Part shown: one piece after another, positions 17,078 through 25,519 of the stretch
How the letters are laid out: every line of letters starts with the position of its first letter
How positions within the stretch are numbered: the first letter of the stretch is position 1
Translations under genes and position numbers: made by a program
The notes under the pieces: model-generated
Seen by the model: the letters and a program-made list of their open reading frames with translations, nothing else
Database searches by the model: none
Told to the model about the DNA's origin: nothing
Assembly: GCA_023433705.1 (NCBI GenBank)
Contig: JAEYUC010000065.1
Coordinates: forward strand, 1-64,000
DNA from: Pseudomonadota bacterium
Lineage (GTDB): Bacteria > Pseudomonadota > Gammaproteobacteria > Steroidobacterales > Steroidobacteraceae
Length of the DNA stretch: 64,000 bases
Reading direction: 5' to 3'

Positions 17078-19648
17078 ATGAATCAACCCGACCCTGTTTC
17101 CGCTCCGGAAAACGCGACCCGGTCCGGCACGCTCGACCCCTACCGCCTGCCGCGTTCGGCGCGGCCGCGGCGCTACGACATCACGCTGTCACCCGACCTC
17201 GCGCATGCGCAGTTCGGCGGCGCCGTGCGCATCACGTTCGATGTCGCGAACGCGCCGCTCGCCGAACTAGTGCTGAATGCGGCCGAACTCGACATCCACG
17301 CCTGCGAAATCGACGACGCCGAATCCACGTTCCGGCTCGACAGCGAAACCGAGAGGCTGTTCGTGCGGCCGCCCGCGCCGCTCGGGACGGGCAGACACGC
17401 GCTGACGATCCGCTTTTCCGGCTCCATCAACGACAAGTTGTGCGGCTTCTATCGCAGCACGTACCGCGATCCCGATGGCGCCGAACACGTCATCGCGACG
17501 ACCTCGATGCAGCCCGCCGATTGCCGACGCGCGTTCCCGTGCTGGGACGAGCCGGATTTCAAGGCGGTCTTCGCCATCACGCTCGTGATCGATCCCGAGC
17601 TCACCGCGATCTCGAACGGTCCGGAGATCCACCGCGATACCGTCAAGGGCGGGCAGGTCGCGGTGACGTTCGCCGACACGATGGTGATGAGCACCTACCT
17701 GGTCGCGTTCGTGGTCGGGCCACTCGAAGCAACCGCGCCGCGCAAGGTCGACGGCAACACGATGCGCGCGGTGTACGTGCCGGGCAAGGCACACCTGACG
17801 GAATTCGGCCTCGACGTGGCGGCATTTTCGCTGCGCTGGTTCGAGGACTACTACGGCATTCCTTACCCCGCGGGCAACAAGACGGATCTGCTCGCGGTGC
17901 CCGACTTCTCGGCGGGCGCGATGGAGAATCCCGGCTGCATAACGTTCCGCGAAAACCTGTTGCTCGTGGACCCCGCTCGCGCCACGCAGAGCGAGATGCA
18001 ACTGGTGGCGGACGTGGTCGCGCACGAATTCGCGCACATGTGGTTCGGCAATCTGGTCACGATGCGCTGGTGGAACGGCATCTGGCTCAACGAGGCGTTC
18101 GCGACCTACATGGCCATCGTGGCATGCGACGCGTATCGCCCGGCGTGGAAACGCTGGACGTCGTTCGGCATCGAACGCAGCTTCGCGTTCGAGACCGACT
18201 CGCTCTCGAGCACCCGCGCGGTGGAGCTCGAGGTGCGCTCGCCCGACGACTGCCAGGGCATGTTCGACGTGCTCACCTACCAGAAAGGCGGTGCGCTGCT
18301 GCGCATGCTCGAGCAGTATCTCGGGACCGATCGCTTCCGCGCGGGCGTGAGCCACTACCTGCGCAAACACGCCTACGCGAACACCGAGACCAGCGACCTG
18401 TGGGACGCGATCGAGGAAACGAGCGGCGAGCCCGTGCGCCGGCTGATGGACTCGTGGATCTGGCAGCCGGGCTATCCACTCGTGTCGGCATCGCTCGCCG
18501 GCGACAGGCTGGTGCTGCGCCAGCGGCGCTTCTCGTTCGGCAAAACGGCCGCCGCGTCCGCGCGCTGGGTCGTGCCGGTCGGCGTGCGCAACGGCGGACA
18601 GATGAGCCGCGTGCTGCTCGAAAGCGACGAGATCGAACTACCGCTCGCGGCGCCGTCCGCGCCGGTGGTGGTCAACGCCGGGAGCCACGGATTCTTTCGC
18701 GTCGCGTACGACGGTGCGTTGCGCGCTCGCCTGTCGGGCGCCGCGCTCCGCGAACTCGACACGCCCGAGCGCTACCAACTCGTCGACGACGCATGGAACG
18801 CGGTCGTCGCCGGCGAGATGACGGTCACCGACTATCTGGAATTCGTCGCGGGCTTCGCGGACGAATCCGAATACGCGGTCTGGCAGTCCATCGTGATCGG
18901 GCTGCGCGGCATCGGTCGTCTGCTCGACGACGCGCCGTACGAACGGTACCAGCGGCGCGTCGCGACGCTGCTCGAGCCGGTGGTCGCGCGGCTGGGCGAC
19001 CCCGTGTCCGGCGAAGACGCGCTGACCGCGAAGCTGCGCGGCCTGCTCGTCGGCGCGCTCGCCGTGCTCGGTGGACATGGTCCGACGCGCGTACATTGCC
19101 GGGCGCTGTTCGCGCAGGGCCTGGCCGATCCGGCCCATGTCGATCCGGAGTTGTTGCAGGCCGCGACCAGCGCCTACGCGGCGACCGGCGGCGCCGCCGA
19201 GTTCGAGGTCCTGCTCGAAGGCTTCCGGCGCGGCGCCACGCCGCAGGAGCGGCTGCGTTACCTGTACGCGTTGCCGCAGCTCGACGACGTCAAACTACTG
19301 ACGCGGACCTGCGAACTCGCGCTGAGCGACGAGGTGAAGACCCAGGACGCGCCGTTCCTGCTGAATTCCTGCATCGCGAACCGCCGCTTCGGCGCCGCCG
19401 CGTTCCGCTTCGTGCGGGATGGCTGGGCGACGGCGAACGAGCGTTTTCCCGCCAACACCATCGTGCGCATGGTCGATTCGGTGAAGCTGCTCAACCGCGC
19501 CGTGGACGTCGCGACTGCCCGGGACTTCTTCGCGAACCATCCGATCCCGCAGGCGGCGGCGACGTTGCGGCAGATCCTCGAGCGGCAACACGTCAATGCC
19601 GCGTTGCGCGCGCGCGAGTCGGCACGGCTCGAGGCCGCGCTCGACTGA
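17078..19648 (+). CDS. M1-family aminopeptidase (aminopeptidase N / puromycin-sensitive type)
   Basis: An 856-residue zinc aminopeptidase. The exopeptidase motif GAMENPG and the zinc site HEFAH (H316, E317, H320) with the third ligand E339 in LNEAFA are intact. The C-terminal half is the helical ERAP1-like domain. There is no signal peptide, so it is cytosolic. It removes N-terminal amino acids from peptides. Starting five bases after the alpha-E gene, it is very likely the fourth gene of the transglutaminase / ATP-grasp / alpha-E operon, where elsewhere an Anbu proteasome-like peptidase is common. The N-terminal LDPYRLPRSARPRRYDITLSP is the typical M1 beginning; ATG 17078 is the first good start. 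Confidence 0.94.
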   Translation: MNQPDPVSAPENATRSGTLDPYRLPRSARPRRYDITLSPDLAHAQFGGAVRITFDVANAPLAELVLNAAELDIHACEIDDAESTFRLDSETERLFVRPPAPLGTGRHALTIRFSGSINDKLCGFYRSTYRDPDGAEHVIATTSMQPADCRRAFPCWDEPDFKAVFAITLVIDPELTAISNGPEIHRDTVKGGQVAVTFADTMVMSTYLVAFVVGPLEATAPRKVDGNTMRAVYVPGKAHLTEFGLDVAAFSLRWFEDYYGIPYPAGNKTDLLAVPDFSAGAMENPGCITFRENLLLVDPARATQSEMQLVADVVAHEFAHMWFGNLVTMRWWNGIWLNEAFATYMAIVACDAYRPAWKRWTSFGIERSFAFETDSLSSTRAVELEVRSPDDCQGMFDVLTYQKGGALLRMLEQYLGTDRFRAGVSHYLRKHAYANTETSDLWDAIEETSGEPVRRLMDSWIWQPGYPLVSASLAGDRLVLRQRRFSFGKTAAASARWVVPVGVRNGGQMSRVLLESDEIELPLAAPSAPVVVNAGSHGFFRVAYDGALRARLSGAALRELDTPERYQLVDDAWNAVVAGEMTVTDYLEFVAGFADESEYAVWQSIVIGLRGIGRLLDDAPYERYQRRVATLLEPVVARLGDPVSGEDALTAKLRGLLVGALAVLGGHGPTRVHCRALFAQGLADPAHVDPELLQAATSAYAATGGAAEFEVLLEGFRRGATPQERLRYLYALPQLDDVKLLTRTCELALSDEVKTQDAPFLLNSCIANRRFGAAAFRFVRDGWATANERFPANTIVRMVDSVKLLNRAVDVATARDFFANHPIPQAAATLRQILERQHVNAALRARESARLEAALD

Positions 19649-19666
19649 CGCGCTCATCACGCAGGT

Positions 19667-21748
19667 TCACGTGCCCGCAGCCAGGTGTGCCTGCAGGAAC
19701 TGCTCGACTTCCCGGAGCAGCGTGAGGCGATCCGACTTGCGGTCCAGGTCGTGCCCCGCGCCCTTGATGAACACGGCCTTGTGCGGCTTCTTCTGGCCCT
19801 CGAGCTCGGAAGCGAGTTTCTTCGCATGATCGACCTGCACCTGCCAGTCGAGGTCGCCATGGACGAGCAGCACCGGGATGCCGATCGCGGAAGCCTGCCG
19901 CAGCGGTGAGTCGCGATTCAGCTTCGCGCGGTCGTCGCCGATCTGTCGTACGAGTCGCGCCTCTTCCACCGCGCCGAGCATGGAGGCGTGATCCATCAGC
20001 ATTTCCAGGTCGGTGAAGCCCGCGATGCTGATGGCGCACTTGTACAGATCCGCGTTACGCGCGGCGCCGAGCAGCGCGGCATAGCCGCCGAACCCCCAGC
20101 CCGCGATGCAGACCCGCTTCGGGTCGGCGATGCCCTCCGCGACCGCCCAACGCGTCGCGTCCGCGATGTCCGAGTACGTGAGCTCGCCCCACTTGCCGTT
20201 GGCGTCGTTCCGCCATTTCTGGCCGTAACCGGCCGAGCCGCGGTAGTTCATCTGCAGCACGGCGTAACCGCGATTCGCGAGGAAATTCCGCAGGAAGAAG
20301 AACTGCATCGTGTCGCGCGTGCCGGGACCGTCGTGCGGCATCACGATGAGCGGCAGCTTCTCGGCGGGCACGCCGCGCGGCACCGTGAGATAGCCCGGGA
20401 TGTCGGTGCCATCCGCCGCCTTGTACGTGATGTGTTTCATCGTGCCGATGCTGTCGGTGGCGAGCTCGGGGTAGGCGTTGCCGAGACGCTTGAGCTTCTT
20501 GTCGTCGGTGTCGTACAGGTAGTAAGTAGCCTCGTCGACGTCGCTGAAGGTTCGGATCACGAGCGTCTTCCGGTCGGCGGTCATGTCCACGATCATGTGG
20601 AAGCGCGGCGCGTACAACGCATTCAGCTGGTTCATGACCGTGCGCAGCTTCTCGTCCGTGTAATGCACGAAGGGGCGATCGACTTCGTAACGGATGCCGA
20701 TCAGGCGCTTGTCGCCCGACAGGATGGGCGTGCCGAGATCCACCTTCTCGTGGGTCAGCAGCATCTCCGGATCGCGCTGATCCGACAGGTCCAATCCCCA
20801 CAGCGACATGCGGCCTTCGTGGTCGCCGACCGCGTAGGCGACCGTGCCTCCGGGCTCGATGCCGATCGGCAGCAACGGGCGGGTTCGCGTGAACGATGCG
20901 AGTTTCTCGAGCTCTTTCCACTTGTCGCCGCTGCGCACGAAGTAACTCGTGTTCAGTCGCGCCGTCGTTCCCCAGCCGAATCGCACGGCGCCGCCATCGC
21001 CCAGGAACTGGCGGATCGGCGGACTGTCGTGGACCTTCACGGCGCGCAGTCCGTTGTAGACGTTCAGCGCGAATACGCTGGGATAGATGTCCTCGTCGTC
21101 GGCGGCCTGGATCAGGATCGAGTCGCGATCGTCGGGCGTGACGTCGACGATCTGGTCGCGACGCTGTCCGCTCGCGCTCTCGTACGAACGCGAGGCGCCG
21201 CCGCCTCCGGCGCTCGTGAACGAAAAGTCGGATACACCCGGTATGTTGACCAACGAGTTGTTGACGCGGCCGTTCATTCCCGGTGCGAGGTTCCTGGGCG
21301 TGGTCTTGCCGACGAACAGATTGCCCTTCTCGGCTATCTTCTCGAGCGTCTTGATGTTCGCGCCGTTGGCATCGACGGCCATCGTGCGCACGAAGGGAGT
21401 TTCAGCATATTTCTTGCCGCGGATGTTGCCGACGAGACTGCAGACGATCCGTTCGTTGTTGGCCCACGCGCAATGGTCCACGTCGAACTTCCCGGGCTCC
21501 GATACCGCGACGCGCTGGAATTGGCCGTTCGTCTGCCGATCGAAAGTCATGATCGCCGAGCCGTTGTCGAGCGCGGAGATGAACGCGACGTAACGCCCGT
21601 CGGGCGAGATCACCACGTCGCGCATCTGCGGCATGCGCGCGAAATGCTCCAGCGGTTGCGGCGCGGCCGCCGCCGTTCCCGCGATCGCGACCAGTGAACC
21701 CGCGACGATGGCCCGTTGCAGACGGGTCTTGAGCAGATAGATCGACAT
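19667..21748 (-). CDS. S9 (prolyl-oligopeptidase) family protein lacking the catalytic serine
   Basis: A 693-residue exported protein: signal peptide (RAIVAGSLVAIAGTAAAA), beta-propeller-like N-terminal two thirds (FARMPQMRDVVISPDGRYVAF onward) and a C-terminal alpha/beta-hydrolase domain of S9 peptidases. The oxyanion region (IVMPHDGPGTRD, MNYRGSAGYGQKW) and the acid and base positions (D634 in HGDLDWQV, H666 in GAGHDL) are present. The nucleophile elbow, however, reads GWGFGG instead of GWSxGG: residue 552 is Gly, encoded GGG at 20093-20095. A point error is unlikely because serine would need two base changes from GGG for AGY, or changes at positions one and two for TCN. It is probably catalytically dead or uses another mechanism. 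ATG 21748 follows AGAGGGGG. Confidence 0.88.
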   Translation of the reverse strand: MSIYLLKTRLQRAIVAGSLVAIAGTAAAAPQPLEHFARMPQMRDVVISPDGRYVAFISALDNGSAIMTFDRQTNGQFQRVAVSEPGKFDVDHCAWANNERIVCSLVGNIRGKKYAETPFVRTMAVDANGANIKTLEKIAEKGNLFVGKTTPRNLAPGMNGRVNNSLVNIPGVSDFSFTSAGGGGASRSYESASGQRRDQIVDVTPDDRDSILIQAADDEDIYPSVFALNVYNGLRAVKVHDSPPIRQFLGDGGAVRFGWGTTARLNTSYFVRSGDKWKELEKLASFTRTRPLLPIGIEPGGTVAYAVGDHEGRMSLWGLDLSDQRDPEMLLTHEKVDLGTPILSGDKRLIGIRYEVDRPFVHYTDEKLRTVMNQLNALYAPRFHMIVDMTADRKTLVIRTFSDVDEATYYLYDTDDKKLKRLGNAYPELATDSIGTMKHITYKAADGTDIPGYLTVPRGVPAEKLPLIVMPHDGPGTRDTMQFFFLRNFLANRGYAVLQMNYRGSAGYGQKWRNDANGKWGELTYSDIADATRWAVAEGIADPKRVCIAGWGFGGYAALLGAARNADLYKCAISIAGFTDLEMLMDHASMLGAVEEARLVRQIGDDRAKLNRDSPLRQASAIGIPVLLVHGDLDWQVQVDHAKKLASELEGQKKPHKAVFIKGAGHDLDRKSDRLTLLREVEQFLQAHLAAGT

Positions 21749-21816
21749 TGCGATTCCCCCTCTTCCTGTACCTCCGGAGCCTAAGACATGTCGTGCATAC
21801 ATGTCACTGACGGATG

Positions 21817-23040
21817 TCAGCTACCGAAGGCCTGTTTGGCGTAGTCGAACAGCGCGGCGATCGGAACGCTGGTCAGCCACGGGCTCAGCAGCGCGACGAA
21901 TTGCGTGATCTGCTTCGCGGGCGAGGTACGCAGGCCACGTTCGTCGAGCCACGCATCCACTTCCTTTTCCGATGCGGGCTCCGGCCGTCCCTGCAGGCTG
22001 CTCCTCGCCAGCTGGCGCACCGCGCGCGCGAGCGAGATCTGCGCGGGCACGAATATGGCGATCAGCATGAGCGACCAGTAGGTAGCCACGACCACCGGCC
22101 AGTGATTCGACAGTTCGGTGAACAGCGTGGCCGCCTGCTTGTCGCAGAGCAGCGGTAGCGGCCAGTCGTGCAGCATCTTTATGTAGATCACGCCGCTGAC
22201 CAGCACGCCTCCACCGAGGTACAGCAGCAAACGCAGCGACTCGGCGCGGTCGCGCAGCCGCGCATCGTCTTGCGGCGGCTCACGCCGGCACTCCGCGGCG
22301 AGCGCGCATACGGCGACGGCGAGCGTGACGACCACGACGCTGCTCAGGCCGCCGATCGCGCGATCGAACCACGGCCAGCCGATCTCGAGTTGCTGGATCG
22401 CCATCTGCAGGTTGTCGAAGAGTTTCGTCGTCAGCGCGAATTGCTGGTACCGGCCCGCGGTGTAGTCGCCGGTCAGCCAGGCGCCGACCGGTAGTTCGGT
22501 GACGACCCACGCCGCGGTCGCCGACACGAGGATCGCCGAAGCGATCGCGCCCACCCGGTGATCCATGCAATGACCGGCCAGCGCGACGATCACCAGGCCG
22601 AAGCAGATGATGGGCAGGATCCCCGAGCCGGCGTACATCGCGAGCAGGGTCACCACCGCCAGCGCGCCGACCGCGACGACCGATGTGCGCAAGGCGTGTT
22701 TCGTCACCGAGCTCAGCTGCCGGGCGACGATGAACGCGCTCGCGAGCAGCGTCAGGACTCCGAGACCGACCGCGAACGCGGCGGCGGCCGCCCAGCGGAA
22801 GCGCCCGCTCAGGTCGGCGGCGTATGCGTCGAGAGAGCCAGCCGGGCTGCGCAGGTAGACCTGAGGCGCGGACACCGCGCCGGTGACGCACTGGTCGACC
22901 CACGCGAACGACATCGGCGGCGAGATCGTGAACAAGCCGGCGGCCGTCTTGATGGCGTCTCCGATCGCGAAGACGGCCATGAGACCGATCAGCGGCATCA
23001 GGCACCATGCACGCCGCAGGTCGTATCGGGGAGCGGCCAT
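21817..23040 (-). CDS. Unknown polytopic membrane protein
   Basis: A 407-residue protein I cannot place in a family. It has about seven to eight hydrophobic helices, for example CLMPLIGLMAVFAIGDAI near the N-terminus, AAAAFAVGLGVLTLLASAFIVA, VVAVGALAVVTLLAMYAGSG, IICFGLVIVALAGHCM, VVVVTLAVAVCALAAEC, LLLYLGGGVLVSGVIYIKM and VVVATYWSLMLIAIFVPAQIS. A long extracytoplasmic loop lies around residues 40-80 and 190-230, and there is a charged C-terminal region (PEPASEKEVDAWLDERG). It starts one base after the stop of the CPBP-like gene at 23042-23665, so the two are almost certainly co-translated and may act together at the membrane. No catalytic motif is visible. Confidence 0.75.
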   Translation of the reverse strand: MAAPRYDLRRAWCLMPLIGLMAVFAIGDAIKTAAGLFTISPPMSFAWVDQCVTGAVSAPQVYLRSPAGSLDAYAADLSGRFRWAAAAAFAVGLGVLTLLASAFIVARQLSSVTKHALRTSVVAVGALAVVTLLAMYAGSGILPIICFGLVIVALAGHCMDHRVGAIASAILVSATAAWVVTELPVGAWLTGDYTAGRYQQFALTTKLFDNLQMAIQQLEIGWPWFDRAIGGLSSVVVVTLAVAVCALAAECRREPPQDDARLRDRAESLRLLLYLGGGVLVSGVIYIKMLHDWPLPLLCDKQAATLFTELSNHWPVVVATYWSLMLIAIFVPAQISLARAVRQLARSSLQGRPEPASEKEVDAWLDERGLRTSPAKQITQFVALLSPWLTSVPIAALFDYAKQAFGS

Positions 23041-23041
23041 G

Positions 23042-23665
23042 TCAGTACTCCGGCCCGACGCGCAGCCCGCCGGTCAGGCTGAACGGCAGCGAGTAGAAGA
23101 GGAAGAACGAGATGAGCCCATGGGTCACGCCCGTCACCCACAGGTTCGGACTGCGCCGGTAGATAGCCGCGGCGACGAGCGCCGCGAAGAACGTGACGAT
23201 CACGAGAAACGGATTGGGAATATGAAAGGCGGCGAACACCAGCGCGGTCAGCAGGATCGCACCGGCCGGCGACGGCACGAGTGTCGCGATGCCGCGATGG
23301 TAGAACCCCAGCAGCACGTACTGCTGCGCGATTCCGAAGACCAGCAGCTTCACGAACGTCTCGAGCGTGGCGGGCAGCGACGGAAAGTTCAGCGAGTGTT
23401 TCGAGTAACCGGCCGCGAGCGTGATCGCGATGGACACGATGGCCACGGGGGCGAGGAACAGCGCGGCGCGCGGCGCGGTGTCGACCCGGACGCCGATGCC
23501 GCGCATCGAGTCGCCGCGCCGGCGATGACTCCACAGCAGCAGCGATACGAGCAGCGCCGCGAACACGACCTGCGATCCCGCGAACGCATGCCGGCCGAGC
23601 CAGATGTATCCAGCCACCAGGACCGTGACGAGCACCAGCTGGAGCAGCACGGCGGATGGCCGCAT
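23042..23665 (-). CDS. CPBP/Abi-like membrane protein with altered active-site motif
   Basis: A 207-residue membrane protein with about six to seven helices. Its layout resembles CPBP (CAAX protease and bacteriocin-processing) intramembrane metalloproteases: a helix carrying IAQQYVLLGFYHRGI where these enzymes have EExxxR, then LVFAAFHIPNP (FxxxH motif 2) and GVTHGLISFFLF (HxxxB-like motif 3). The glutamate pair is replaced by Gln-Gln with a longer spacing to the Arg, so normal metalloprotease chemistry is doubtful; QQ variants may form a separate subfamily. It is the first gene of a two-gene unit with the membrane protein downstream. The ATG at 23665 is the only reasonable start. Confidence 0.7.
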   Translation of the reverse strand: MRPSAVLLQLVLVTVLVAGYIWLGRHAFAGSQVVFAALLVSLLLWSHRRRGDSMRGIGVRVDTAPRAALFLAPVAIVSIAITLAAGYSKHSLNFPSLPATLETFVKLLVFGIAQQYVLLGFYHRGIATLVPSPAGAILLTALVFAAFHIPNPFLVIVTFFAALVAAAIYRRSPNLWVTGVTHGLISFFLFYSLPFSLTGGLRVGPEY

Positions 23666-23903
23666 CGGATGACTTCCCTGTATCGCGCTTTCCGGTAGCT
23701 AGCGCCCGGCTCCCCCGTGCCGTCAATGGCCCGAGGTCGGTGCCGGGTGAGAAATTGAGGAGTTAGTCGAACGAGCCGGACCGGGCGACGCGCCCATGGT
23801 GCGCCGCGACATGCCCGCCGCCGTCCGCGGGCTTCCTATCTAGTGACGCGGCGATTCATGGATTGCCGGTGCGCCGCCGACCCGCGCAACGGCCGGCCTC
23901 CCA

Positions 23904-25472
23904 TCACTCCGCGATCTTCGCGCCGTCCACCCTGAAACGCAGCGCCTGCTGTTGTTCCGGCGTCAGGTTCGCGAGTCCGCTCGCGGCGGCCGCCTGTTCG
24001 CCGGGTTTGACGATGGCCTTGATGACCACCGGGCTGCCCTGCTGCGCGACGCGCCCGGAAGCATCGACCAGCACCGGCGTCACCTGGATCGCGCTGAGCG
24101 GCACCTTCGAGCGGTTCTGCACCACGACCATGAGCCGACCCTGCGAATCGTACTGGCCACCGGCCGCGATGTAATTGCCGGGGTTCTGCGGCAGATCCAT
24201 CTTCATGAACTCGACCGCCGCCGCCTGCCCGATCGCGCTCTGCGAAGTCGCAGCCGCCTCGTAGTACTTGCGCGCGGACTCGGCGTCACCGCGATCGCGC
24301 GCGATGTTGCCGAGGTAATAGGCGGCCGGCGCGGTCGGCAGCAACTCCGCGCTGCGCTTGAGGTGTTGCTCCGCCTTCTGCTTGTTGTCGAGCTGCAGCT
24401 GCGCGACTCCCGCGCCCAGGTACGACGCGAAGTAGTTCGGGCTGAGTTGCATCGCCTTGTCGTAGTAGGCGGCCGCGGCCTGCGGCTGTTTCTCCGCGAG
24501 CGCGATCTGCCCCAGCAGCACCTGGAAACTGCCCTCCTTCGGGATGGCCTTCGCGGCCTCGTTCGCGAGGGATTTCGCGGTCGCGTAGTCCTTCTTCTGC
24601 GCGGCCGCGAGCGCCTGGTCGGCCTTGTCGTATGCCGGCTTCAATTGTCGCAGCGGCTTCACGGCGGCCGCGAAAGTATCGGCGCCGAGCGTTCCGCCGC
24701 GCCCCAGCTTGTCCGCGGTCGCCTTGTTCCGGTCCACGCGTTCCTGCGATGGCGGATGCGATGCGAACAGACCTTCGAGCCAGTTCTGCTGCTTTTGTCC
24801 GCCGGCCTGCGACAGGCGCACGAACGTTTCCTGCAGCGTGATGGCGCCCGCCGGGTCGTAGCCCGCGAGCTTCATGTACTTCATGCCGTATTCGTCGCTC
24901 TCGAGCTCGTGCTCGCGGCCGTATTTCATCTGGACCATCTGCAATCCGACGCTCGCGCCGCCGAGCGCGAGATTGGCGACGCCCGGATCGACGTCGCTCA
25001 TCGCGGCGCCGATCTGCGCGGCCGCCATGCCGACCTGCATCAGCGTGCCACGCTCCTGCGCCTTCGCGCCGTGCCGCGCGGCCGCGTGAACGATCTCGTG
25101 TCCGAGCACCGCGGCGAGCTCGGCTTCGTTGTTGAGCTCGGTGAGCAGCCCGCGGTTGATCGCGATCTTGCCGCCGGGCAATGCCCAGGCGTTCGGCACC
25201 GAGTTGTTCAGCACCACGAATTCATACGGGAGCTTGCGATCAGCGACCGCGGCCAGTTTCTGCCCCACGCCGTTCACGTAGGCGGTGAGCTCCGGAAGCA
25301 CGGTGAGGTCGCCGCCCTCTCCCTGCCGGGCCGGGGCGTAGTTCTGCTCTCCAAGCTGCAGTTCCTGGGCCTCGGAGATGAACTGGATTTCCTTCTTGCC
25401 GGTGACCGGGTTGACGCCGCACGCGGTCAGGATCGCCAACGTGAACAGCGGAACGAAGATGCGAAGTTTCAT
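23904..25472 (-). CDS. M48-family metalloprotease lipoprotein with C-terminal TPR repeats (BepA-like)
   Basis: A 522-residue periplasmic lipoprotein. The lipobox LTAC puts the lipidated Cys at 18. The M48 catalytic core shows HEIVH at 125-129, with the third zinc ligand in ELESDEYGMKY, and the family phrases ALPGGKIAINRGLL and LASHPPSQER. From about residue 320 the chain is alpha-helical with tetratricopeptide-like repeats (AAAYYDKAMQLSPNYFASYLGAG, AYYLGNIARDRGDAESARKYY). Family knowledge: BepA-type proteins guard outer-membrane protein assembly and degrade stalled substrates. The start ATG at 25472 begins the lipoprotein signal; the frame is open further upstream only as antisense of the neighbouring lipase gene. 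It may be transcribed with 25520-27037, 47 bp upstream. Confidence 0.92.
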   Translation of the reverse strand: MKLRIFVPLFTLAILTACGVNPVTGKKEIQFISEAQELQLGEQNYAPARQGEGGDLTVLPELTAYVNGVGQKLAAVADRKLPYEFVVLNNSVPNAWALPGGKIAINRGLLTELNNEAELAAVLGHEIVHAAARHGAKAQERGTLMQVGMAAAQIGAAMSDVDPGVANLALGGASVGLQMVQMKYGREHELESDEYGMKYMKLAGYDPAGAITLQETFVRLSQAGGQKQQNWLEGLFASHPPSQERVDRNKATADKLGRGGTLGADTFAAAVKPLRQLKPAYDKADQALAAAQKKDYATAKSLANEAAKAIPKEGSFQVLLGQIALAEKQPQAAAAYYDKAMQLSPNYFASYLGAGVAQLQLDNKQKAEQHLKRSAELLPTAPAAYYLGNIARDRGDAESARKYYEAAATSQSAIGQAAAVEFMKMDLPQNPGNYIAAGGQYDSQGRLMVVVQNRSKVPLSAIQVTPVLVDASGRVAQQGSPVVIKAIVKPGEQAAAASGLANLTPEQQQALRFRVDGAKIAE

Positions 25473-25519
25473 GGCGCAGATATACACCGGCCGCGATCGC
25501 CGGGCGAGTAGGAACCCGT

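Noticed and set aside
19988..21697. 569-codon plus-strand open frame opposite the S9 protein
   Set aside because: Arginine/histidine/valine-rich antisense shadow typical of high-GC DNA; the minus-strand gene has signal peptide and domain motifs.
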